Positions 36,313-45,901 of a stretch of 64,000 bases of DNA are shown here, piece by piece. Source of the DNA: Acidimicrobiia bacterium (lineage in GTDB: Bacteria > Actinomycetota > Acidimicrobiia > IMCC26256 > JAOSJM01); the NCBI GenBank assembly GCA_027494165.1, contig JAOSJM010000001.1, positions 1,682,001 to 1,746,000 on the forward strand. The letters run 5' to 3'. The first letter of the stretch is position 1. The number at the start of each line of letters is the position of its first letter. The position numbers and the translations under genes are program-made. The notes below the pieces were generated by a model that worked only from the letters and a program-made list of their open reading frames with translations, had not been told where the DNA came from and did no database searches.

Positions 36313-37445
36313 GCGCCGGCGTGGAGGTCGCCGGGGTCGGCCTCCACCCCTTCGGCCGCTTCGGCGAGAAGACGGTCACCGAGATGGCCGTCGAGGCCGT
36401 GCGGGCCGCCCTCGCCGAGGCCGGGATCGGCCGGGGCGGGTTCCAGGCCGCCTTCTGTGGCACCGTCTACTCGGGGGTCGCGGCCGGACACAAGGTCCTC
36501 GGGGCCCTGGGGATGACGGGCGTCCCGATCGTCGACGTCGAGGCCGGCTGCGCGAGCGGGGGTGCCGCGCTGATGCTGGCCGCCGGGGCCATCCGGGCCG
36601 GCCAGTACGACTGCGTCCTGGTGTTCGGGCAGGAGAAGATGCCCAGGGGCGTCATCCGCTCCTCCTTCTTCGAGCCCTGGCGGGAGGAGGCCGGGCTCGC
36701 CGCCACACCCGCGTACTTCGCCCTGCGGGCCCAGCGGCTCATGCGCGAGTCGGGGGTCACCAAGGAGCACCTGGCCCGGGTGGTGGTGAAGAACCGCCGC
36801 AACGGGGTCGGCAACCCCGACGCCATGTTCCGCTCCGCGGTGAGCGTCGAGGAGGTCCTCGGCTCGCGGCTGGTGTGCGAGCCGCTGCACCTCTTCATGC
36901 TCTGCTCCCCCAACGAGGGAGCCGCCGCGGTCGTGCTGCGCCGGGTGGGGGGAGGCCGGGCCCCGGTGACGCTGCGGGCGGCGGTGCTGCGCTCCCACCT
37001 CCCGGGCAACGTGCTCGGCGAGGCGACGCCGCTCAGCGGGCTCGCCGCCGACGACGCCCCGGCCCCCACGACGCTCGCGGCGACCGACGCCTTCACCGCG
37101 GCCGGCCTGGGCCCCGACGACGTCGACGTCGTCGAGTGCCAGGACACCGACGCGGCCCGGGAGCTGCTCTCCTACGAGGAGCTGGGGCTCGTCCCCCGGG
37201 GCGGTGCCGCGAGGGCGGTCGCGGACGGGCTCACCGAGATGACCGGGGCGCTCCCCGTGAACCCCAGCGGCGGCCTGCTCTCGAAGGGGGAGCCGCTGGG
37301 GGCCTCGGCGCTCGGCCAGGTCGTCGAGCTGACCCGCCAGCTCCGGGGCGAGGCGGGCCCCCGCCAGGTCGAGGGGGCCCGGGTAGGGCTCGGGCACACC
37401 GTCGGCCGGGGCGCCAACGCCTCCGTCGTCGTCCTCGCCCGCTGA
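36309..37445 (+). CDS. Thiolase (SCP2-thiolase-like)
   Basis: A 378-residue thiolase-family protein, translated from a GTG that overlaps the DUF35 stop (GTGA). The nucleophile Cys is present in VDVEAGCASGGAALMLAAGA, unlike the Cys-less protein at 3261. The region equivalent to GHPxGA reads LLSKGEPLGASALGQ, with Glu in place of the usual His, and the C-terminal motif is GLGHTVGRGANASVVVLAR. With Cys present but the HP motif altered, thiolytic cleavage is likely but not certain. It would release acetyl- or propionyl-CoA from the product of the operon's ACAD. Confidence 0.87.
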   Translation: MSAGVEVAGVGLHPFGRFGEKTVTEMAVEAVRAALAEAGIGRGGFQAAFCGTVYSGVAAGHKVLGALGMTGVPIVDVEAGCASGGAALMLAAGAIRAGQYDCVLVFGQEKMPRGVIRSSFFEPWREEAGLAATPAYFALRAQRLMRESGVTKEHLARVVVKNRRNGVGNPDAMFRSAVSVEEVLGSRLVCEPLHLFMLCSPNEGAAAVVLRRVGGGRAPVTLRAAVLRSHLPGNVLGEATPLSGLAADDAPAPTTLAATDAFTAAGLGPDDVDVVECQDTDAARELLSYEELGLVPRGGAARAVADGLTEMTGALPVNPSGGLLSKGEPLGASALGQVVELTRQLRGEAGPRQVEGARVGLGHTVGRGANASVVVLAR

Positions 37446-37458
37446 GCTCCCCGAACCG

Positions 37459-38874
37459 TCAGCCGAGGCGTCGGTTGTACTCCTCGATCGCCGCGTCGGC
37501 GTCCTCCTGGGCCTGGGCCAGCGCCGCCGCGGGCGTCACCCCCTGGGTGAGCATGGCCGTGAGCCCGTCGCGCACCGCGTCGCGCACGCCCTGGTAGTCG
37601 CCGATCACGGCTCCGACCGTGGCCTCGTCGACCGGTCCGGTCTCGAGCTGGTCGAAACCGACCCGGAAGCCGGGCTGCTCGGCCCAGAACGCCTGCACCC
37701 CCGGGTCGTCGGCCACCGACCGGCGGGTCGGGACGGCGCCGGTCCCGAGGTGCCAGCGGACCTGCTGCTCCGGTGCCGAGAGGAACTTCACGTACTCCCA
37801 CGCGGCCGCCACCCGCTCCGGGAGGCCCCGGTCGGGCAGCCACAACGAGCCGTCGCCGACCGGCACGCCGCCCCCGGGTTCGAGGCCGGGGAGGGGTGCC
37901 ACCCCCATCTCGACGTCGGGGAACTGCCCGGTGCCGAGCACGGCCAGGATCCGCCCGAGGATCGACGACGCCTCGACGGTCATCGCCGCCTGGCCGCCCC
38001 CGATCGCGAAGAGGTGGTCCGCGCTCTCGGGGTCGGCGGAGGTCGTGATGGCCAGACCGTCGTCGACCATCTCCCTCCACCAGGTCCACAGCTCGAGGCC
38101 GGTCTCGTTGTCGAGCAGCGCCTGCGTGGCGCGTGCGTCACGCCCGTTCCCGTTGTCCACGTAGGGCTGGCCCGCCTTGGCGTACCAGAACTCGTTGAGG
38201 TACCCGAGCGGTCGCAGCGCGATCCCGCTCTCGGCCGCCCCCGAGGCGACGATCGCCTCCGAGGCCTCCCGCACCTCCGCCAGCGTGGTCGGGGGCCGGT
38301 CGGGGTCGAGGCTCGCCGCCTCGAAGGCCCTGCGGTTGTAGTAGAGGACGACGTTCGACACGTGCCAGGGCATGGACCGCAGCACGTCCTGGGTCGTGTA
38401 GTAGGCGAGCGCCCGGGGGAGGAAGTCCGAGACGTCGTAGTCGTCGGCTTCGACGCACGCCTGGAGCGGCACCGTGCTCTGCGAGTCGACGAGCGTCTGG
38501 ACGGTCGTCTCCTCCATCTGAACGAGGTCGGGGAGGTCGCCGCTCGTGAGACCGGCCTTGTACTTGGTGAGGGTGTCGACGTACCCGGTCTGGGCCACGA
38601 GCTCGACCCGTACGGCGTCCTGCGACGCGTTGAACTCGGCGGTCAGCTCGCCGAGCAGGGCCTCGTTCTCGCCCGCCTGGTTGTGCCAGAAGACGACCTC
38701 GACCGGCTTCGTGGCGCCCTCGAGCGCATCGAGCGGGCAGAGCGCGGCCAGGCCGTCGCCGCCGTCCTCCGGCGCCCCGGTCCCGTCGCCGGCGCCGTCG
38801 TCGTCACCGCCCCCGCACGCGGCGAGGAGCCCGAGGACCAGCGCCACGGTCAGGTGGAGCGTGCGTCGACGCAT
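37459..38874 (-). CDS. Extracellular solute-binding lipoprotein (UgpB/MalE-like), copy 2
   Basis: A 471-residue family 1 binding protein anchored as a lipoprotein: signal MRRRTLHLTVALVLGLLAAC, then GGGDDDGAGDG. Family features include VVFWHNQAGENEALLGEL, LTKYKAGLTSGDLPDLVQME and LYYNRRAFEAASLDPDRPPT. It is a paralogue of the next gene upstream (shared NGNGRDxRAT segment and similar C-terminus EEYNRRLG). It would capture a sugar or glycerophosphodiester for the importer encoded upstream. It is the last gene of a minus-strand operon; the downstream thiolase gene is convergent. Confidence 0.9.
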   Translation of the reverse strand: MRRRTLHLTVALVLGLLAACGGGDDDGAGDGTGAPEDGGDGLAALCPLDALEGATKPVEVVFWHNQAGENEALLGELTAEFNASQDAVRVELVAQTGYVDTLTKYKAGLTSGDLPDLVQMEETTVQTLVDSQSTVPLQACVEADDYDVSDFLPRALAYYTTQDVLRSMPWHVSNVVLYYNRRAFEAASLDPDRPPTTLAEVREASEAIVASGAAESGIALRPLGYLNEFWYAKAGQPYVDNGNGRDARATQALLDNETGLELWTWWREMVDDGLAITTSADPESADHLFAIGGGQAAMTVEASSILGRILAVLGTGQFPDVEMGVAPLPGLEPGGGVPVGDGSLWLPDRGLPERVAAAWEYVKFLSAPEQQVRWHLGTGAVPTRRSVADDPGVQAFWAEQPGFRVGFDQLETGPVDEATVGAVIGDYQGVRDAVRDGLTAMLTQGVTPAAALAQAQEDADAAIEEYNRRLG

Positions 38875-38892
38875 GAGAGCCTCCCCGTCGTC

Positions 38893-40338
38893 TCACCCGA
38901 GCCGGGAGTTGTACTCCTGGACGACCTCGTTCGACCCCTGGGCCGCCGCGGCCAGCGCCTGGTCGGGTGGCGTGCCCTGGGTGAACATCGACTGCATCGC
39001 CTCGACGACCACCCTGCGCTGGTTCGAGAAGTCGCCGATCAGGGGCCCGGCGGTGGCCACGTTGTTGGGTCCGGTCGAGAGCTGGTCGTAGGCGACCTTG
39101 AACCCGGGGATCCGCTCCCAGAGCTCCTGCACCTGGGGCAGCTCGGCCGCCGACCTCGTGATCGGGATGTAGCCGGTCCCCGCCGCCCACTCGGCCTGGG
39201 ACTCGGGCTCGTTGAGGAACTTGGCGAACCGCCACGCCGCCTCCTGCTCGGCCGGGGTGCCCGTGTCGAGGATGAACAGCGAGCCGCCGGCCACGAACGT
39301 GCCCCCGTCGCCCTCGGGACCAGGAAGCGGCGCCACGCCGAGGCCCTCGAGCCCCACCTCGGGGAAGCCGCCGGCCTCGAGCACCTGCACCGCGGTGCCG
39401 AGCACCGCCGAGGTGTCCATCGTCATCGCCGCCCCGAGGTTCCCGAGGGCGAGCACGTTGTCGAACCCGGTCCGCGACGCGGGCTGGGCGAGCCCGTCGG
39501 CGACCATCGAGGACAGCCACGTGAAGATCTCCAGCCCGACCTCGTTCTCGAAGACGACCTCGGTCGCCCGCTCGTCGCGCCCGTTCCCGTTGTTCACGTA
39601 GGGCTCCCCGGCCATGGCCATCCACTGCTCGAGGTACCAGGGGTCCTGCTTGAAGGCGAGGCCCACGGGGGCCGCGCCCGCGTCGACGACGGTCTGCGAG
39701 GCCTCCCGCAGCTCGTCGAGGGTGGAGGGCGGGTTCTCCGGGTCCAGGCCGACCTGGGTGAACATCTTCTTGTTGAAGTACAGGACCGGGTTCGAGACGT
39801 TGAACGGCATCGGCCAGAGGACGCCCTGCACCGAGTAGTAGTCGATCACCCGGGTCAGGTGGTCGGAGAGGTCGTAGCCCTCGTCGTCGACGCAGCTCTG
39901 GGCGGGCAGGGCGGCCCCCGAGTCCACCATGAGCTGGGTGGCGGTGTCCTCGAGCTGGATGAGGTCGGGGAGGTCGCCGCCGCCGAGCCCGGCCTTGAAC
40001 TTGGTGAGCGTCTCGTCGTAGCTCGGCTGCTGGAGCAGGCTCACGACGACGTCGCCCTGGGACTCGTTGAACCGGGCGGCGAGGGCCTCGAGGGTGGTGA
40101 GGTTCTCCTCGGCCATGGAGTGCCACATCGTGATCTCCACCGGCGTGGCCCCGGCCTCGTCGATCGCGCCCAGCGGGCAGGGCGGGAGCTCGGGCGCGCC
40201 GCCGTTCGCCTCACCGTTGCCCCCGTTGCCCCCGTTGCCCCCGTCGCCTCCGGCGCCGTCGTCGTCGCCACCGCCGCAGGAGACGAGGGCGAGCCCCGCG
40301 ACGAGGCCGAGGGCCAGGATGCGCTTCCATCGAGCCAT
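38893..40338 (-). CDS. Extracellular solute-binding lipoprotein (UgpB/MalE-like), copy 1
   Basis: A 481-residue lipoprotein: MARWKRILALGLVAGLALVSC, then GGGDDDGAGGDGGNGGNGGN, a Gly/Asn-rich tether. The core has ITMWHSMAEENLTTLEALAA, LTKFKAGLGGGDLPDLIQLE and LYFNKKMFTQVGLDPENPP. The ATG at 40338 follows GGGAG by 5 bp; a GTG at 40344 is too close to the SD. Similarity to the downstream copy runs the full length, so the pair is a tandem duplication. Two binding proteins on one importer could widen its substrate range. Confidence 0.9.
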   Translation of the reverse strand: MARWKRILALGLVAGLALVSCGGGDDDGAGGDGGNGGNGGNGEANGGAPELPPCPLGAIDEAGATPVEITMWHSMAEENLTTLEALAARFNESQGDVVVSLLQQPSYDETLTKFKAGLGGGDLPDLIQLEDTATQLMVDSGAALPAQSCVDDEGYDLSDHLTRVIDYYSVQGVLWPMPFNVSNPVLYFNKKMFTQVGLDPENPPSTLDELREASQTVVDAGAAPVGLAFKQDPWYLEQWMAMAGEPYVNNGNGRDERATEVVFENEVGLEIFTWLSSMVADGLAQPASRTGFDNVLALGNLGAAMTMDTSAVLGTAVQVLEAGGFPEVGLEGLGVAPLPGPEGDGGTFVAGGSLFILDTGTPAEQEAAWRFAKFLNEPESQAEWAAGTGYIPITRSAAELPQVQELWERIPGFKVAYDQLSTGPNNVATAGPLIGDFSNQRRVVVEAMQSMFTQGTPPDQALAAAAQGSNEVVQEYNSRLG

Positions 40339-40360
40339 GGTCACTCCCGGGTCGGTCGGG

Positions 40361-41251
40361 TCAGCCCTTCACGGCGCCGGCCGTGAGGCCACGCACGAGC
40401 TGCTTGGAGAACAGGACGAGGAGGATGAACAGCGGGATGGACGCCAGCACCGTACCGGCGAACGTGACGTTGATCTGGTCGATGCTGGTCCGGCTGAGCT
40501 GGCGGAGCCCCACCTGCACCGTGCGGAGCCGATCGTCCCTGGTCACGACGAGGGGCCACAGGTACTGGTTCCAGGCCGAGAGGAACGAGAACACGGCCAG
40601 CGCGGCGACGGCGGGCCGGTTCAGCGGCACGACGACCCGGGCCATGAAGCGCCAGTGGCCGTAGCCGTCCAGGGCCGCGGCGTCGCGCAGGTCCCGGGGC
40701 ACGGTGAGGAACGCCTGGCGGAGCAGGAAGGCCCCGAAGCCCGTGGCGAGGAACGGGACGATGAGCCCGGCGTAGGTGTCGTACCAGCCCAGGTCGACGA
40801 TCGTCTGGAGGTTGTTGAAGAACACGACCTCGAACGGGACCATCATCGTGGCGAGGAAGAGCACGAAGATCGTGCGCTTGAAGGGGAACGCGAGGAAGGC
40901 GAAGGCGTAGGCGGCGAGGATCGCGGTGACCACCTGGCCGACGGTGATGGAGATCGTCTGGACGAAGCTCGTGAAGAGGTAGTCGCCCAGGTGCCCGTCG
41001 GTCCAGGCCGTGGAGTAGCTGTCCCACTGGGGGTTCTCGGGGAAGAGCGTCGGTGGCTTGGCCGCGATGACGTCGGGGCGCAGCAGCGAGTTCACGATCG
41101 TCATGTAGATGGGGAACAGGATGACCGCGGCCAGGAAGGTCAGGAGCACGTAGCGGGCGACGAGCCCGGCGGTCCTCCGGCCCCGACCGCGGCCCACCGT
41201 GGGCCGGGACGGGAGCGCGGTGGGAGCCTCGAGCGTGGCCTCAGCGCTCAT
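40361..41251 (-). CDS. Carbohydrate ABC transporter permease (MalG/UgpE-like)
   Basis: A 296-residue inner-membrane permease with about six helices, for example YVLLTFLAAVILFPIYMTIV, VGQVVTAILAAYAFAFLAFP and ALAVFSFLSAWNQYLWPLVV. The EAA loop that contacts the ATPase is DAAALDGYGHWRFMARVVVP. Length is normal. The ATG at 41251 overlaps the upstream permease gene by 11 bp, and the first binding-protein gene follows after 22 bp. It forms the channel together with that permease. Confidence 0.92.
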   Translation of the reverse strand: MSAEATLEAPTALPSRPTVGRGRGRRTAGLVARYVLLTFLAAVILFPIYMTIVNSLLRPDVIAAKPPTLFPENPQWDSYSTAWTDGHLGDYLFTSFVQTISITVGQVVTAILAAYAFAFLAFPFKRTIFVLFLATMMVPFEVVFFNNLQTIVDLGWYDTYAGLIVPFLATGFGAFLLRQAFLTVPRDLRDAAALDGYGHWRFMARVVVPLNRPAVAALAVFSFLSAWNQYLWPLVVTRDDRLRTVQVGLRQLSRTSIDQINVTFAGTVLASIPLFILLVLFSKQLVRGLTAGAVKG

Positions 41252-42142
41252 AGGACACCCTCCGCTCGACGAAGCGGAGCTGCAGGAGCGTGAGCACGAG
41301 CACGATGGCGAACAGCGCGATGGCGAGCACGGCGGCCACCCCGTCGTTCTGCTTCTGGAACACCGTGGTGTAGATGCTGTAGACGAGGACGTTGGTCTTC
41401 TTGAGCGGGCCCCCCTCGGTGAGCAGGTCGATCTGCCCGAAGGCCTGGAAGGCGATGATCGAGCCCACCACCACCGCGAAGAAGATCGTCGGGGACAGCA
41501 TCGGGAGGGTCACGTGGCGGAACCGGGCCCAGGCTCCGGCTCCGTCGACCTCCGCGGCCTCCAGGAGCTCGTCGGGCACCGCCTGCAGCCCGGCGCTCAT
41601 GAGGATGAACGACAGCCCGAGGTTCTGCCAGACCGTGACCACCGAGACGGCCACGAGCGCCCACCGGGGGTCCTCGAGGATCCCGACGCCCCCTCGCGGC
41701 CCAGGTAGTAGTTCACCAGGCCGATCTGGGGGTTCATGAGGGTGAAGAAGATCACCGAGGCCACGGCCACCGACGTGGCCACCGTCGAGGAGAAGACCAG
41801 GCGGTAGACGGCGATCCCCCGCAGCCGCTGGTGGGCGAGGACGGCGAGGGCCAGCCCGAGCACGATCCCCGCCGGCACCGTGTAGAGCACGAACAGCACG
41901 GTCACCTTGAGGCTGTTCGTGAAGTCGCTCGACGTGAGCACGTCGCCGAACTGGTCGAGACCGACGTAGCGCTTCGGCATCCCCGGGAAGGGCGGGGTGC
42001 GGTAGAAGGCGAGGTAGAAGTTGCGCAGGAACGGGTAGAAGATGAAGACCCCGAAGACGAGCATGGCGGGGAGCACGAGCAGGTAGCCGAGCCCGGCCTC
42101 CCGGATCCGCCGCCTGCGCCTCGAGCGGGGTGGCCGGGCCAC
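41241..42142 (-). CDS. Carbohydrate ABC transporter permease (MalF/UgpA-like); one frameshift
   Basis: The second permease. Helices include LGYLLVLPAMLVFGVFIFYP and TVLFVLYTVPAGIVLGLALA; the EAA loop is EAAEVDGAGAWARFRHVTLP. The frame breaks near 41692 in a G run; one lost base joins YYLGREG to GVGILEDPRWALVAVSVVTV. The start is uncertain. GTG 42142 is in frame and used here. A GTG at 42192 that overlaps the ATPase stop (GTGA) would be more natural if a further C was lost from the C run at 42179-42183. Length is about 300 residues, as expected. Confidence 0.85.
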
Positions 42143-42188
42143 CGCCGCGTCCGCGACGGCCTGCTCCGCCGCGGTGGCGGGGGTCGGG

Positions 42189-43274
<1,086 letters not shown>

Positions 43275-43295
43275 GATCACCTCCGGATGGACGGA

Positions 43296-43316
43296 GCGGG
43301 CCCAGGATAGGCCCGC
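43296..43316 (-). promoter_or_regulatory. Palindromic operator over the ABC importer promoter
   Basis: GCGGGCC (43296-43302) and GGCCCGC (43310-43316) are a perfect 7-bp inverted repeat. The 7-bp centre includes, on the minus strand, TATCCT (43309-43304), a good -10 element 29 bp upstream of the GTG. A sugar-responsive repressor (LacI/GntR/ROK type) could act here; no such regulator is encoded in the window. Confidence 0.5.
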
Positions 43317-43445
43317 ACACGGGCTCCCCACCGGATCCGTTCGCGTGGTCACCGGGCGGGCGCGCCGTCAAGGAACCGGGAGGAAACGACGACAAACTAC
43401 GCTGTTGCTGCACCTCGCTCCGGTGTCGGGGCAGGGAGGAGGAGC

Positions 43446-45901
43446 GTGACCGAGGCGCGGACCGCGCGGCCACCCCGCGTCGATGCCACATCTGGCGCCC
43501 TGGACGCGGCTGCGGACCTTCCGTCCCAACGCGCCTCGGACCCGGTGCGGCTCGGGAGCTGGTTCGCCGACCTGCGGACCGGTGAGCGCTCCTGGTCCGA
43601 CGGTCTCCACCGCCTGCTCGGCGTCGAGCCCGGGGACGCGCCGGCCACGCTGGCGACGATCCTCGAGCGAGCCCATCCCGACGACCGCGCCCGCCTGCGC
43701 CGGGCGGTCCGCGACGCTCTGGCGGCGGGCCGGGAGTCCGAGCCCTTCGAGTGGCGAACCGTCCGGCCCGACGGCACCGTGCGGACCCTGCGGGCCGCGG
43801 CGGGCTTCGGGACGGACCCGGGTCGGGCGTCGACCCACTTCTTCGGGGCCGTCGAGGACGTGACCGACCGGCACCGGGCCGAAGACGTCCTCCGGCGCCG
43901 GGCCGAGATCGAGGCGATGATCTCCCGGTGGTCCCGCCGGTTCCTGATCCAGGGCAGCGGAGACCTCGACGCGGCCATCGTCGAGGGGCTGGCGGACCTG
44001 GCCGGGACGGTCGAGGCCGACGGGGCGGCCGTCGTCCAGCGGTCCGAGGAGCACGGCCTCGTCATGACCCACGAGTGGCACGACCCGACCATGGCCCCGC
44101 CCGAGCTGCCCCGCGACGTCGCCCGGGGCTCCTTCCTCTGGATGCACGGGTCGCTCGTCCGGGACGAGCCGGTCGTCCTGCGAGCCTGGGAGATCCCCCG
44201 CGACGCGGTCGAGGAGGCCGACGCCTTCCGGCGGTCGGGTGCCCTGGCCACGGCGTCCATCCCGGTGGTCCTGGACGGGAACGTCGGCGGCATCGTCGTC
44301 CTCCTGTGGCGCCGGACGATGCCGGCGGTCACCGCCGACGAGCTCTCGCCCCTGCGCGTGCTGGGGACATCGTCCTCGTGGGCCTCGAGCGCCGGCGGGC
44401 CGACGAGGAGCGCCGCCGGACCGAGGAGCGCTTCGGTGCGCTCGTGCAGCACTCGAGCGACCTCGTCGTCGTCCTCGATGCCGACGGCACCCTGTCGTAC
44501 GTGAGCCCGGCGGTGCGGAGGATCCTCGGTCGCGACCCCGAGGCCCACGTCGGCACCAGCGTCTTCGAGCTCCTCCATCCCGCCGAGCGGGACTCCGCCC
44601 GAGCCGCCCTGGCCGAGACCGTGCGGACCGCCGGCGTGAAGGAGCTCCTCGACGTGCGGGTCGCGCACGCCGACGGGTCCTGGCGGAAGCTCGAGATCGT
44701 CGCCAACAACCTCCTCGCCGACCCCTATGTGGGAGCCGTGGTCGTCAACGCCCGCGACGTCACCGAGCGGCTGCGGCTCGAGGAGCAGCTCCTCCAGTCC
44801 CAGAAGATGGACGCCGTCGGCCGGCTCGCCGGTGGGATCGCCCACGACTTCAACAACCTCCTGACCGCCATCACCGGCTACACCGCGCTGCTCCTCGAGG
44901 ACCTCGGCCCGCGCGACCCCCGCCGGCCCGACCTCGAGGAGATCGACGCGGCCGCCGACCGGGCGAAGGCCCTGGTGGACCAACTCCTCTCCTTCAGCCG
45001 GCGCAAGGTCGTCCAGCCGGGGACCTTGGACCTCAACGAGGTCGTGACGTCGATGGAGTCGCTGCTGCGACGGCTGCTACCGGCCGACATCGACCTCCGG
45101 ACCGAGCTGGCCCCCGGTCGGCCCGCGGTCCGGGCCGACCGGAGCCAACTCGAGCAGGTCGTCCTCAACCTCGTGGTCAACGCGCGCGACGCGATGCCCG
45201 ACGGGGGCCGCCTCGTGGTCGCGACCCGGCGTACGGACCCGCCCGAGGACCGCCACGAGGAGGTCGTCCTCTCGGTGACCGACGACGGCGTCGGCATGGA
45301 CGCCGAGACCCGCCAGCAGATCTTCGAGCCGTTCTTCACGACCAAGACCCGGGGCCGGGGCACCGGTCTCGGGCTCTCCACGGTCTACGGGATCGTGACC
45401 CAGGCCGGCGGGCGGATCGCGGTCGAGAGCGCCCCCGGTCGGGGGAGCGCGTTCCACGTCCACCTCCCCGCGTCCCGGCGGGCCGCGGTGGCCCGGGCCG
45501 GTGCGCCCCGCGCGCGTGACCCGGGGCCCCGGGGCCACGAGACGGTGCTCGTCGTGGAGCACGACGAGCACGTGCGCGCCCTGGTGCGGGAGGTGCTGGC
45601 CCGCCACGGGTACTCGGTGCTCGATGTCGCCGACCCCGATCGGGCCTGGGCGCTCGTCGCCGCGAGCGAGCGCCCCGTGGACCTGCTCCTCAGCTCAGCC
45701 GTGCTCCCGGGGGTCTCGGGCCCCGAGCTCGCCCGGCGGCTGCGAGCGGTCCACCCCCGGCTCGAGGCCCTCTTCGTCTCGGGCGCACCGAACGAGACCG
45801 CCGGCGAGCCCCTCGCCCCCGCGGAGGTCCTCCTCAAGCCGTTCCGGCCCGACCAGCTCGTGCACCGGATCCGCGAGGTCCTGGAACGCCGTGGGCGCTG
45901 A
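43446..45901 (+). CDS. PAS/GAF hybrid sensor histidine kinase with degenerate receiver; one frameshift
   Basis: An 818-residue soluble sensor kinase. Order: PAS (about 35-135), GAF (about 150-305), PAS (about 325-440), HisKA with [19 protein letters not shown] (phospho-His), HATPase with DDGVGMD and [13 protein letters not shown], then a receiver-like domain from residue 690. The receiver reads [14 protein letters not shown] where the phospho-acceptor Asp should be, so the Asp is Ser and it probably cannot be phosphorylated. No membrane segment. The frame breaks at about 44364; one lost G joins LRVLG to [15 protein letters not shown]. The GTG at 43446 follows GGGAGGAGC. The next gene overlaps by 11 bp and is the likely partner. 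Confidence 0.87.
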
